A stretch of 64,000 bases of DNA, from contig NZ_LT629750.1 in assembly GCF_900105125.1 (NCBI RefSeq), positions 434,001-498,000 on the forward strand. The letters run 5' to 3'. The notes under the pieces are model-generated. The model made no database searches. It was not told where the DNA came from and worked only from the letters and a program-made list of their open reading frames with translations. Shown here in pieces: positions 35,869 through 44,472 of the stretch; position 1 is the stretch's first letter; the number at the start of each line of letters is the position of its first letter. The position numbers were made by a program, and so were the translations under genes. Source of the stretch: Bradyrhizobium canariense. GTDB lineage: Bacteria; Pseudomonadota; Alphaproteobacteria; Rhizobiales; Xanthobacteraceae.

Positions 35869-35893
35869 AGGCTTGATCTGCAGGCTTGATCTG
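35869..35893. repeat. Tandem 13-bp repeat upstream of lpxA
   Basis: AGGCTTGATCTG occurs at 35869-35880 and 35882-35893, with a partial third copy (AAGGCTTG) after TTG. It is 29-53 bases before the lpxA start on the minus strand, a position fitting an operator or promoter. Confidence 0.6.
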
Positions 35894-36076
35894 TTGAAGG
35901 CTTGCGACAGGGGTCTCTGAAGATCCTTCGATTCCCGGCACGGCTTCGGCCATCGATAGATCATCCGCTTGACGTGACTCGAACGAAGCTGCTCGCCGCA
36001 AGTCTGCGGAGTATTTCAAAGTCGATTGGGATGTCGGGCCAGGACGTAGACACGACATAGATATGGTCCGAATGGC

Positions 36077-36355
36077 CTAGTGTGATTTGAGCGCTGGCCT
36101 GGTTTGATTTCGTGGCAGTCTGTAGTTCACGGTCAGCCAGCTTTCTCTGGCACCATAAAAGATCAAACTATCGGTCACCGTCATCTCGGCGCGCATCGCG
36201 TTGCAGCAGAAGATCATCCATCGGTCAGAGACAGGGAGATTGCTGAGAGACTTGTAAAGCTCTCCAGAGTCGATGGTCAGGTCTTGGTCTCCCCGAGTGG
36301 CGGCCAGGTCCAGCCGAGATCGAATCTCTTGCCGGAAATGAGCCGTAGAAAGCAT
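36077..36355 (-). CDS. Small conserved hypothetical protein
   Basis: A 92-residue protein starting at MLSTAHFRQEI; the frame also has an ATG at 36427. It has a helical start, SGELYKSLSNLP, then DRWMIFCCNAMRAEM with adjacent cysteines, and a C-terminal SWLTVNYRLPR. This arrangement recalls a short protein common in rhizobia (there with HRM...CC...M). Those two cysteines could bind a metal, but no function is known. Confidence 0.65.
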   Translation of the reverse strand: MLSTAHFRQEIRSRLDLAATRGDQDLTIDSGELYKSLSNLPVSDRWMIFCCNAMRAEMTVTDSLIFYGARESWLTVNYRLPRNQTRPALKSH

Positions 36356-36536
36356 GACATTTCCTTGACCAAAAAGGTCGCCGAGAGGGGAGGCCGCCGG
36401 ATTGGGTGAAGTTGCAGAGTTTTCCAACGCTGGTTGAGACGTTCGGATGAGGGACCATAAAGAGATGTCGGCTTTATAGATACAGCTAATAAATTGGATT
36501 TGGCCCGGCGACCTTGAGGTCGACGTGCTGCGTTAG

Positions 36537-37313
36537 CTACGCTATCGACGTCAAGGATGTTAGCGGCACATCGAACGCGTACACGAAGCCACTGCTCTCA
36601 TAAGTCAACTGCACATCGCCCTTGAGTTGCTTGCCGAGCGTTTCGACCAGGCGGGTGCCGAAACTGCGCTTTTCCGGAGCCCGGACCGGTGGGCCGTTCC
36701 GCTCGGTCCACGTCAGATGCAAACGTTGCGTCTTGGGATCAATGGTCCAGGCGATGTCGACGCGGCCCACAGGCACCGACAAGGCACCGAACTTGGTTGT
36801 GTTGGTACAGAGCTCGTTGAGGGTCATCGCAATTGCGGTCACGGCTCCTGATGTCAACCGGACATCGGGTCCTGCAATCGTGAATTTCGGCATATCGGGA
36901 TTGTCGAAGGCCTCGATGGCGCCGCGAATGATCGTCCCGAGGTCCGCGCCGGTCCATCTTGCCTGCAAAAGAAGGTCGTGAGCCCGCCCCAACGCCAGCA
37001 GCCGGCCTTCGATCGCGTGCTGTGCGTGTTCGGCGCCCGGCACATTTCGCAAACTTTGGGAGGCAATGGCGCTGACCATCGCCAGGGTATTCTTGATGCG
37101 GTGGTGAAGCTCTTCCAGGATCAGTTTTTGAAGCTTATCAGCGGCCTCGCGCTCTTTGGCATCGATACCGGCCTGAGCGAGCAACTCCCGAGCATCAATT
37201 TCGGCTTGGGCCAGCAACAGCCGCAGGCTGATGTTCTCCGTTGCCAGAAACTCCGGAGGCGGTGCTGCGCTGTTCGAACGGCGCTTATCCAGATTATCAT
37301 TAATTTCAGGCAT
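36537..37313 (-). CDS. HWE/HisKA_2-type sensor histidine kinase
   Basis: A 258-residue cytoplasmic kinase. The phosphoacceptor is in EELHHRIKNTLAMVSAIASQSLR, the N-box region reads LNELCTNTTKFGALS and the G1 box has LHLTWTERNGPPV, giving the W-x-E of the HWE group, although the N-box histidine is replaced by asparagine. An N-terminal region of about 65 residues rich in AQAGIDA repeats, no membrane segment, and no PAS domain are seen. It follows a single-domain response regulator gene by 103 bp on the same strand. Confidence 0.85.
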   Translation of the reverse strand: MPEINDNLDKRRSNSAAPPPEFLATENISLRLLLAQAEIDARELLAQAGIDAKEREAADKLQKLILEELHHRIKNTLAMVSAIASQSLRNVPGAEHAQHAIEGRLLALGRAHDLLLQARWTGADLGTIIRGAIEAFDNPDMPKFTIAGPDVRLTSGAVTAIAMTLNELCTNTTKFGALSVPVGRVDIAWTIDPKTQRLHLTWTERNGPPVRAPEKRSFGTRLVETLGKQLKGDVQLTYESSGFVYAFDVPLTSLTSIA

Positions 37314-37320
37314 CTCTGAC

Positions 37321-37413
37321 TATATCACCATAAGTCGGGTTCCGGTCATATCCCCTGCGCCACGGTTGCAGCACGATAGGGTGATATATCGCCGCTTCCG
37401 CCTGATGAGGCGG
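37321..37413. repeat. Inverted repeat and hairpin between regulator and kinase genes
   Basis: TATATCACC at 37321-37329 is the reverse complement of GGTGATATA at 37380-37388, about 50 bases apart. Next to it, CCGCCT-GATG-AGGCGG (37398-37413) forms a short hairpin just after the response regulator stop. They may partly end or process the transcript or bind a regulator. Confidence 0.5.
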
Positions 37414-37416
37414 GTA

Positions 37417-37803
37417 TCAGGCGTGACCGATCATGTTCTGCATCTGGGCAATCATGATCTTGGCATCGAGCGGTTTGCCAAAGAACCGGCTGCCGGCGGG
37501 CATATCGATGCTCTCCAGCTTCAACTGCCCGGACACCAGGATGATCTTGATCGGGGGCCAGCGCTTGTGCACCGCATGGGCGAGCTTCAGCCCATTCATG
37601 CTGCCGGCCATTTGAATGTCGGTGAATATCAACGCGATGTCAGACCTGGATTCGAGGATTGCGACGGCTTCGTCCGCATCCACGGCCTCAACCGAGGTAT
37701 AACCCGCGTCTTCCACCATATCGGCCGCAGACATCCGCAGCAGCAGTTCGTCTTCGACGATGAGAACGACGGCGGGGATACCCGAAGGATTCAGGATCAT
37801 CAT
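37417..37803 (-). CDS. Single-domain response regulator
   Basis: A 128-residue receiver domain with no output domain, starting at MMILNPSGIPA. Acidic pocket residues are in LIVEDELLL, the phospho-acceptor aspartate is in FTDIQMAG, the switch serine in ILVSGQ and the lysine in FFGKPLDA. It precedes the HWE-type kinase, its likely partner. Such lone receivers often act as phosphate shuttles in alphaproteobacteria. Confidence 0.88.
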   Translation of the reverse strand: MMILNPSGIPAVVLIVEDELLLRMSAADMVEDAGYTSVEAVDADEAVAILESRSDIALIFTDIQMAGSMNGLKLAHAVHKRWPPIKIILVSGQLKLESIDMPAGSRFFGKPLDAKIMIAQMQNMIGHA

Positions 37804-38223
37804 AAGCGATGCCTTCGAAAGTGAGCAAAAGAGAACAGCCATGCGCCATGGCTCAGGATGGTTAAGCGCACTGAGACAAGTATCTTATAGCCCAGATGAT
37901 CCCGATTAGCTTAACAACGGTCAAAATTAAGCGCGCGCGTTGAGCAACATGCGCACCAAAAGCAATGCAAGTCTCTGATTTAGCGGGCGATAGCTGGAAT
38001 ACCGTGATTTAGCGTTTTGCCGGCAATGCGAGCACGCAGGCGTTTTATGGCTGCCGGCAGATTGCTATTGCGTGCCGGAGTATCCATCTGATCCATTAGT
38101 GCAATCGGATCGCTTCAACAGCGCACATCCCGAAGCGCGAAGCTTTAGCCACGACAAACCTTATAGACGGTATCGACCAACGGCATGTCGCTTCGATATG
38201 CGCGTCACGGGGCAGGATAACCT
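37804..38223. other. Intergenic region upstream of the isomerase operon
   Basis: No gene is supported in 420 bases between divergent genes. TGATTTAGCG occurs twice, at 37976-37985 and 38005-38014. Promoters for the response regulator (minus) and the isomerase (plus) must lie here. Confidence 0.45.
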
Positions 38224-39159
38224 ATGGCCATCGAACACGTCTCCGTGCAGGTTGTACGCAAGCCTTGGGGACTCACCGATCTGCAACCCTGGAGCGGCAT
38301 CGACGGCTCCGGTGACGCGATCGGAGAATTGTGGTTCGACCGCCTCGATAAAAACGCGCCAATCCCAGCCTTGCTGCTCAAGTTGTTGTTTACCGGCAAG
38401 CCCTTGTCGATCCAGGTCCATCCCGACGATGCCTTTGCACGTACGATGGGTCTGCCGAACGGCAAGACCGAGGCGTGGTACATTCTTTCGGCAACGCCGG
38501 CCGCACAGGTTGCCGTTGGATTGAAGCGTCATCTCACGCCGCAGGAATTGCGTGCATCGATCAGGGACGGCTCGATCGCCGATCTGGTTCAATGGCGTCC
38601 GGTTGCGAAAGGCGATGTCATCTTCGTGCCCGCCGGTACAATCCACGCTATCGGCGCCGGCATCGTGCTTGCCGAAATTCAGCAGCGCAGCGACGCGACA
38701 TTCCGTCTGTTCGACTATGGCAGGCTGCGCGACTTGCACGAGGACAACGCCGTAGCCGCTGCTGATGCCTCGCCGGTTAAGACGCTGTGCAATCCATCCC
38801 ACCTCACTGGCGCTCGAACGGTTCTCATCGCGAGCCAGCATTTTGTTCTGGAGCGAATTGACCTTCCCGAGGATTCAAGCTGGGCGCTGCTCGCTGCCCC
38901 GGAGACCTGGATCCTCGTGCTCGACGGCCACGCAGCGATCGGATTGGTCACCGCATCTGCCGGGCAGGTCATATTCGTCGGCGGCGATCGCACCAGCGTC
39001 GAGGTCGGCACCAATGGATTGAGTGGTCTCATCGCTTATCCCGGACCCGATCCAATTGAGTCTTTATTGCAGAGCCTCAGCAAGCGACCGACCAATTTTA
39101 TTCCGTCGGTCGATGTGGCCGTCCCGCAAATGACTGATACCGTCGAGGCACAGACATGA
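38224..39159 (+). CDS. manA: Class I mannose-6-phosphate isomerase
   Basis: A 311-residue zinc cupin that interconverts mannose-6-phosphate and fructose-6-phosphate. Zinc ligands are visible as Q64 and H66 in IQVHPDD, E83 in KTEAWYI and H141 in GTIHAIG. The opening KPWG and the LQxR block (EIQQRSDATFRLFDYGR) agree. The stop overlaps the start of the glycosyltransferase gene (ATGA), so the two are translationally coupled. The symbol is by homology; it could instead be a specialised paralog serving this operon. Confidence 0.88.
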   Translation: MAIEHVSVQVVRKPWGLTDLQPWSGIDGSGDAIGELWFDRLDKNAPIPALLLKLLFTGKPLSIQVHPDDAFARTMGLPNGKTEAWYILSATPAAQVAVGLKRHLTPQELRASIRDGSIADLVQWRPVAKGDVIFVPAGTIHAIGAGIVLAEIQQRSDATFRLFDYGRLRDLHEDNAVAAADASPVKTLCNPSHLTGARTVLIASQHFVLERIDLPEDSSWALLAAPETWILVLDGHAAIGLVTASAGQVIFVGGDRTSVEVGTNGLSGLIAYPGPDPIESLLQSLSKRPTNFIPSVDVAVPQMTDTVEAQT

Positions 39160-41441
39160 CGCCGCTCCGCCGCATCGCCATTATTGGTAATTCATTGCCT
39201 CGCCGCTGCGGCATCGCAACCTTTACGACGGACCTGCAACAGGCGATATCGACGTCACACCCGAACCTTGAGATATGCATCGTGGCGATGACCGACCATG
39301 GTCAAGCCTATGACTATCCCCCTTCGGTCGCTTTGCAAATCAAGGACGATACGATCGAAGAGTATGTGCGCGCAGCGAATTTCCTGAACGCCGGCCGGTT
39401 CGACACGGTTTGCCTGCAGCATGAATTCGGGATTTTCGGCGGCGAAGCCGGTAGCCACATCCTCGAGCTGTTGTCGCGCCTCACCATGCCCGTGATCACG
39501 ACGCTGCACACAGTGTTGGCCAAGCCCACGGCGGTCCAGCGCGCGGTGCTAGGGCGCATCGCCGAGGCGTCTTCGAAGGTCATCGTGATGGCCAACAAGG
39601 GAAGCGAACTGCTGCGCAGCGTCTATCAGGTGCCGGCCGATAAAATCGAAGTCATCGCTCACGGCATTCCCGACTTTCCATTTGTTGCCCCGGACGCCGC
39701 GAAGGCCGAACTCGGTTTCAGCGGGCGATCAGTCATTCTGACATTTGGCCTGCTGTCCCCCAACAAGGGCATCGAAGTCATGATCGACGCCATGCCGTCG
39801 ATACTGAAACGCCGCGCCGATGCCGTGTACGTCGTGCTCGGTGCGACTCATCCCAATCTGGTTCGGGAGCAGGGCGAGGCCTATCGCGAGAGCCTGATGA
39901 CGCGCGTCCGTGAACTTGGCGTCGAGGACCACGTGGTGTTTCTCGATCAGTTCGTCGATCAGGGCACGCTGCTCGAATTCATTTCGATGTGCGACGTCTA
40001 CGTCACGCCCTATCTCAACGAAGCGCAAATGACATCGGGGACCCTGGCCTACAGCTTTGGGCTTGGGAAGCCGGTGGTCTCGACACCGTACTGGCACGCA
40101 CGCGAGTTGCTGGCTGACGGGCGCGGCGTTCTGGTTCCTTTCGGCGACGCGGTGACGATCGCCGACAAAATCGCGGAATTGCTCACCGATGATCCTCGCC
40201 GACAGGCGATGCGCGTGCGCGCCTACGCCGCCAGCCGGTCGATGACATGGGAGCGTACCGCAGAACGCTACATGGGCGCCTTCGCGAGCGCGAGGCAGGG
40301 TTACTGGCTCAAGGTCATTGCGCGTTCCGACAAGGCCTTGCCGGAACCTGAAAGCCCCGCCGCGCCTGACATGCAAATAGGTCATTTTCTCTCGATGTGC
40401 GACGACACCGGGTTGTTTCAGCACGCCGTCCATTCGGTACCTGATCGTTCGCACGGCTATTGCGTCGATGACAATGCCCGTGCACTGCTGCTGGCCTGCG
40501 CCCTCAACAATCCGGGAGAGCAGCGTCTATCGGAAGCCCTGACGTCCCGCTTCGCCGCTTTCGTGCAGCATGCGTGGAATCCCGACACAAAACGATTTCG
40601 TAACTTCATGGGCTTCAATCGGGTCTGGCTCGAAGACAGCGGTTCCGAGGACAGTCACGGGCGCACGCTGTGGGCCTTGGGTGAATGCTCACGCAGGGAC
40701 GCAAGCCCATCGCGCCGCCGATGGGCCGAAGCTTTGTTTGTCGAAGCGTTGACGCCCGCGGAATCCTTTAGCTCTCCGCGCGCATGGGCATTTACATTGC
40801 TCGGCTTGAACTCCTATTGCGCTGTAGCTCCGGATGACCTCCACGCCCAGGAAGTGAGGCATTTCCTCGCCGACAGATTGATGGCTGGCCTGACGGCGGT
40901 CGACACACCGGACTGGGTATGGTTCGAGGAGGGGCTTGCCTACGATAACGCGCGCCTGCCGCAGGCCTTGATGCTGACGGGTATGGCGACGCAAACGCCG
41001 GCCTATATCAATGCGGGGCTAAGATCCCTGCGCTGGCTAATGACACAACAAACGACTTCGAGGGGGCATTTCCGGCCGGTCGGCACAGCGGGCTTCGGCG
41101 AACGGCGGCAACATCCGCGTGACTTCGATCAGCAGCCCCTGGAAGCCACCGCGACGATTGCCGCCTGCCTGATGGCTTGGAGAGCGGAGGGCGATGCCGG
41201 ATGGAAGGCCATCGCGACCAACGTGTTCGCCTGGTTTCTCGGCAGCAATGATCTGTCTGTTACACTGGTCGATCTGCACACCGGGAGCTGCCGCGATGGA
41301 CTGCATCCCGATCGCGCCAACGAAAATCGCGGGGGCGAGTCGGTGGTGTCCTATCTTCTCGGTCTCGCGGACATTCGTCAGCTCGCGCGCGTTAACCCGG
41401 GTCTGACCAAACCTTCGGCAGTTCGCGCCGTCGGCGCCTGA
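39156..41441 (+). CDS. GT4 glycosyltransferase fused to a second, helical domain
   Basis: A 761-residue two-domain protein. Residues 1-375 are a GT4 (GT-B) glycosyltransferase: PRRCGIATFTTDL near the start, LSPNKGIEVMIDAM, and the nucleotide-sugar site with PYLNEAQMTSGTLAYSFGLGKPVVSTPYWHARELL. Residues about 400-745 begin FLSMCDDTGLFQHAVHSVPDRSHGYCVDDNARALLLACAL and continue with repeated helical pairs, resembling an alpha/alpha-barrel glycosidase-like domain. No signal or membrane segment is seen. GDP-mannose is a plausible donor from the operon context, not from a diagnostic residue. Confidence 0.85.
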   Translation: MTPLRRIAIIGNSLPRRCGIATFTTDLQQAISTSHPNLEICIVAMTDHGQAYDYPPSVALQIKDDTIEEYVRAANFLNAGRFDTVCLQHEFGIFGGEAGSHILELLSRLTMPVITTLHTVLAKPTAVQRAVLGRIAEASSKVIVMANKGSELLRSVYQVPADKIEVIAHGIPDFPFVAPDAAKAELGFSGRSVILTFGLLSPNKGIEVMIDAMPSILKRRADAVYVVLGATHPNLVREQGEAYRESLMTRVRELGVEDHVVFLDQFVDQGTLLEFISMCDVYVTPYLNEAQMTSGTLAYSFGLGKPVVSTPYWHARELLADGRGVLVPFGDAVTIADKIAELLTDDPRRQAMRVRAYAASRSMTWERTAERYMGAFASARQGYWLKVIARSDKALPEPESPAAPDMQIGHFLSMCDDTGLFQHAVHSVPDRSHGYCVDDNARALLLACALNNPGEQRLSEALTSRFAAFVQHAWNPDTKRFRNFMGFNRVWLEDSGSEDSHGRTLWALGECSRRDASPSRRRWAEALFVEALTPAESFSSPRAWAFTLLGLNSYCAVAPDDLHAQEVRHFLADRLMAGLTAVDTPDWVWFEEGLAYDNARLPQALMLTGMATQTPAYINAGLRSLRWLMTQQTTSRGHFRPVGTAGFGERRQHPRDFDQQPLEATATIAACLMAWRAEGDAGWKAIATNVFAWFLGSNDLSVTLVDLHTGSCRDGLHPDRANENRGGESVVSYLLGLADIRQLARVNPGLTKPSAVRAVGA

Positions 41442-41477
41442 TTTTCATCTCCACTCCAGCAAACCGAGGGCATCTCG

Positions 41478-42773
41478 TTGCAAGACACATTCCTGAACCG
41501 GCAGGCTCTTTATTTGCGCCCCGACCCCGCACGGGTGATCGTGCGTCCGTTCAAGCCGGCGACTGAACCGCGCGATCTCAACCCGACCGACAGGCAACGT
41601 GCGAACCACATCGTCGACCGGATGCTCGCGCTCGATTCCGAAGCCGCCGCCAGCCTGCTCGCCGACGTCCTGGAGAATTTCCTTGGCCGCCATCGCAACC
41701 TGCTGGAGACGTTCGAAGCCCGTGCCGACGAAATGGAAGAGGCGCTGGCGGCTCACGGTACTTTTTCCAAAGTTCAGCGCCAGTTGATCGGAGCCTATTT
41801 TCTCAACGAGTATTCGTTCGAAGCCTCGGCCTTGTTCAACCCCAGCATCGTGCCGCACCCGGACCAATCGGGGGCACCCAAGGGCGGCTTGCGCTTCATT
41901 CTCAGTCTCCGCGCCGTCGGCGAGGGACATGTATCATCATTGACGTTTCGCGCCGGCAGCGTCACCTCTGACGGAAGCCTGGAGGTCGATCCGACGGCCC
42001 GGCTCGCCTCAAGTCCCCGGATTAAAGCTCGGACGCCCGGGTCAATCGGGGACAACGTTGAGGTGATATTCAAACCGGAAGAAGATATCAGCGAACGCGT
42101 TATCTTTCCCGTGACGGAATCTCAATCAAACGGGATAGAAGACGCACGTTTCGTCGAATTCAATGATCTCGGCCGCAAGACCTACTACGCAACCTATACC
42201 GCTTACAGCGGGCGCGCGATCCGATCCGAACTAATGGAGACAAGCGATTTCCTGTCATTCCGGATGACGCCCTTGCAAGGCGCGGCCGCGCACAACAAGG
42301 GTATGGCGCTGTTTCCGCGCAAGATCAGCGGCAAATATGCGATGATCGCACGGCAAGATAATGAAAACCTGTATCTGATCTATTCAGACGATCTGTACAG
42401 GTGGGACGGCGGTCAAGCCATCCTGAAACCGGAATTCCCCTGGGAGTTCGTACAGATCGGCAATTGCGGATCGCCGATCGAACTCGATGAGGGCTGGCTG
42501 CTATTCACCCATGGCGTCGGGCCGGTTCGCAAATACTCGATCGGCGCGGCGCTGCTCGACAAGAACGATCCACTCAAAGTGCTCGCGCGTTCGCGCGAGC
42601 CACTGCTGCGGCCCGAACCGTCGGAGCGCGAGGGCTACGTCCCCAACGTCGTTTATACCTGCGGGGCAATGAAGCACAACGATCACATCATTTTGCCATA
42701 CGCCGTGTCGGACACGTTCTCCAATTTCGCGACCGTCAAGATTTCGACCCTGCTGGCGACGATGAAGAGCTGA
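41478..42773 (+). CDS. GH130 family (mannoside phosphorylase-type) protein
   Basis: A 431-residue cytoplasmic protein starting at TTG with GAGGG about 7 bases before it. The five-bladed propeller core has GIEDARFVEF (D222 aligning with the GH130 catalytic aspartate), AAHNKGMALFPRKI, MIARQDNENLY, SPIELDEGWLLFTHGVGPVRKYSIGAALLD and EREGYVPNVVYTCG. GH130 enzymes reversibly phosphorolyse beta-mannosides to mannose-1-phosphate, or hydrolyse them. A helical N-terminal part of about 110 residues is extra to the core. It is 36 bp after the GT4 gene. Confidence 0.85.
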   Translation: MQDTFLNRQALYLRPDPARVIVRPFKPATEPRDLNPTDRQRANHIVDRMLALDSEAAASLLADVLENFLGRHRNLLETFEARADEMEEALAAHGTFSKVQRQLIGAYFLNEYSFEASALFNPSIVPHPDQSGAPKGGLRFILSLRAVGEGHVSSLTFRAGSVTSDGSLEVDPTARLASSPRIKARTPGSIGDNVEVIFKPEEDISERVIFPVTESQSNGIEDARFVEFNDLGRKTYYATYTAYSGRAIRSELMETSDFLSFRMTPLQGAAAHNKGMALFPRKISGKYAMIARQDNENLYLIYSDDLYRWDGGQAILKPEFPWEFVQIGNCGSPIELDEGWLLFTHGVGPVRKYSIGAALLDKNDPLKVLARSREPLLRPEPSEREGYVPNVVYTCGAMKHNDHIILPYAVSDTFSNFATVKISTLLATMKS

Positions 42774-42824
42774 TTCTGCCGTGACTGCGCCATGCCACAC
42801 CCGCCCGTTACGTGAGGAGATTTT

Positions 42825-43067
42825 ATGACCCGCGAAACAAGCTATTTCGTTCAGTCGTTCAACACCGGCAAAGGCGGAAAGCTGAAGGCCGATGCTCCGA
42901 TAGCCTGTAAATCGGAAACAGGCGCTCTTCGAACCGCGGAACGATTGGCGTTGAGCAAGCTCGGTGTCGTTGCCTTCTCATCCACCGGAGATCCCGAGAT
43001 GGGTGACTATGATGACGAGCCTACTGTCATCTTCCGTAACGGCAAATTTCCTTCCGCCTTCGACTGA
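42825..43067 (+). CDS. Small conserved hypothetical protein
   Basis: An 80-residue protein (MTRETSYFVQSFNTGKGG) with TAERLALSKLGVVAFSSTGDPEMGDYDDEP. A GAGGAG site precedes the ATG. It starts 51 bp after the GH130 gene and may share its transcript. The gene at 43400 encodes a related protein, so these are tandem duplicates. No known domain. Confidence 0.75.
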   Translation: MTRETSYFVQSFNTGKGGKLKADAPIACKSETGALRTAERLALSKLGVVAFSSTGDPEMGDYDDEPTVIFRNGKFPSAFD

Positions 43068-43106
43068 GATCGATCGCGGTGGCGGTATATATACAAAGGA
43101 GCCTCA

Positions 43107-43310
43107 ATGAGTGAGCGACTTGAAACGCTGAAGAAGGCCCGTGAGCGTATGGTCGAGGACAGGGACGCGCACGCGAAGGTTCTGGCCGCTCCGTTTGATC
43201 GCGACAAGGCCGAGCGGGCACGCACCAAATTCACCGAGATTCAAACGCTGATCGACGCACTGGACCGCGCCATAAGCGGAGAGGAAAGCGTCTCGAAAAG
43301 AGCTGAGTGA
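43107..43310 (+). CDS. Small charged hypothetical protein
   Basis: A 67-residue, highly charged, almost wholly helical protein (MSERLETLKKARERMVEDRD...), with a possible coiled coil and an AGGAG site before the ATG. It lies 39 bp after the preceding small gene. No family is recognised. Confidence 0.72.
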   Translation: MSERLETLKKARERMVEDRDAHAKVLAAPFDRDKAERARTKFTEIQTLIDALDRAISGEESVSKRAE

Positions 43311-43399
43311 GCCGGGATAAGCTGTTGACGTTCGGGACGGTCGAAGCGGGCTCCAACTAATGCATAGCTATTGGGCGGCAAAGAGCGCAGAGTTGGGAA

Positions 43400-43645
43400 A
43401 TGCGAGTCTTCAGGTCGCGCCAGACGAACTTCGTCCGAGCTTTAGAGCCCTTGGCGGAAGGTGAATCGAAGCCTGGTGCGTCGCCCATACGCCGGACGTC
43501 CGGATTTGTGTCGCGAACCGCGGAAGAACTTGCCCTGGGTAAGACAAGCATCCTTACCTTTCCCGCGATTTCGGATGCCGGAATGGGTGACGACCGGTCT
43601 AAGATGTCCTTTCAGGCACCTGCTGAATTCGGTGTGATGTCGTGA
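43400..43645 (+). CDS. Small hypothetical protein, paralog of the gene at 42825
   Basis: An 81-residue protein whose middle part, SRTAEELALGKTSILTFPAISDAGMGDD, matches the core of the protein at 42825 (TAE-x-LAL-x-K, then F and MGD). The ends are divergent. Its TGA overlaps the next ATG by one base, implying coupling. Confidence 0.65.
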   Translation: MRVFRSRQTNFVRALEPLAEGESKPGASPIRRTSGFVSRTAEELALGKTSILTFPAISDAGMGDDRSKMSFQAPAEFGVMS

Positions 43646-43893
43646 TGGTAACACTACCGGCACTGCTTTTTGAGAATGGACTGCCTAATCTTCCAGTGCT
43701 GCTCATTGAGCCGCACCGCAATCATGGGGGAGTTTGGCGCATCAAATTCAGCTACGAAACCGGCGAACCGCTCTCCATGAGCGCGACCCAGGCATCGACG
43801 ATGGCCTCCTGTCTTCATAAACTGGGGGAAGTCGATTTAGCTGATGAGATCGACAGCGCGATAAAAAGCGCGGAGCGCTACGCCTCAATGTAA
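43645..43893 (+). CDS. Small hypothetical protein
   Basis: An 82-residue protein (MVTLPALLFENGLPNLPVLLIEP) with a globular-looking middle (GVWRIKFSYETGEPLSMSATQASTMASCLHKLGEVDLADEI). ATG 43645 overlaps the previous stop (TGATG); GTG 43642 is possible. Family unrecognised. Confidence 0.68.
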   Translation: MVTLPALLFENGLPNLPVLLIEPHRNHGGVWRIKFSYETGEPLSMSATQASTMASCLHKLGEVDLADEIDSAIKSAERYASM

Positions 43894-43940
43894 AGTTCTA
43901 CATTCAATTAATGCGCATCACCAATCCAGAGGAGATCAGA

Positions 43941-44075
43941 ATGGCCAAAGGCGAGCAAAAAGGTAATCGGGAAGTCAAGAAGCCCAAAAAAGAGAAGATC
44001 AAGACAATTGCCGCAGCGCCGAGCCAAAAGACTGCAGGCTGGCAACCAACCTTCGGTTCCGGAAAAAAGAAATAA
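43941..44075 (+). CDS. Very small lysine-rich protein
   Basis: A 44-residue frame (MAKGEQKGNREVKKPKKEK...) with GGAG 9 bases before the ATG and ending FGSGKKK. The MAKG-Q-x-NREVKKPKK opening is shared by a short protein found in many rhizobia, as I recall. It is too basic to be a membrane protein; nucleic-acid binding is possible but unproven. Confidence 0.7.
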   Translation: MAKGEQKGNREVKKPKKEKIKTIAAAPSQKTAGWQPTFGSGKKK

Positions 44076-44146
44076 TCGGCGTCAAACGTCAGCGTCTGAC
44101 GGGTTGTTCGGGCTGATCTTGGGCGCCCAATCGGTCCGGCAGAGCC

Positions 44147-44431
44147 CTATGCGCTGTTTCGAAAATCGATGCTGCGCAAGATGATGCCGGGCGGCGTGCC
44201 TTCGAACTCCATCGCAACGAATTTGCGCGAAGCGCAGTCTTCGATCCGATCGCGCAGCCGCATAAATTGTGCCTCGCGCTCATTCGGCTTGATCCGCGCC
44301 TGGCTTTCCAGGCCGTCTATGGCGGAGGTGGAGATGGCACACGGGACCTCTCGTTGGCCGTCAACCATCGAGAAGAGGATGACCATTCGGTCGAATTCGT
44401 AGCCGAGGAAATTACCGCGGGTAAGCGCCAT
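44147..44431 (-). CDS. DUF1488 family protein
   Basis: A 94-residue protein from MALTRGNFLGYEFDRMVILFSMVDGQREVPCAISTSAIDGL. The aromatic start, F-x-M-V-x-G and V-x-C-x-I-S pattern, and a C-terminal IILRSIDF strand match DUF1488, a short rhizobial family of unknown function. ATG 44431 is preferred over the one at 44440. Confidence 0.8.
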   Translation of the reverse strand: MALTRGNFLGYEFDRMVILFSMVDGQREVPCAISTSAIDGLESQARIKPNEREAQFMRLRDRIEDCASRKFVAMEFEGTPPGIILRSIDFRNSA

Positions 44432-44472
44432 TTGATCCACTCCTTCAGAGGGTGTTGCTCTCCTTCGAGCGA

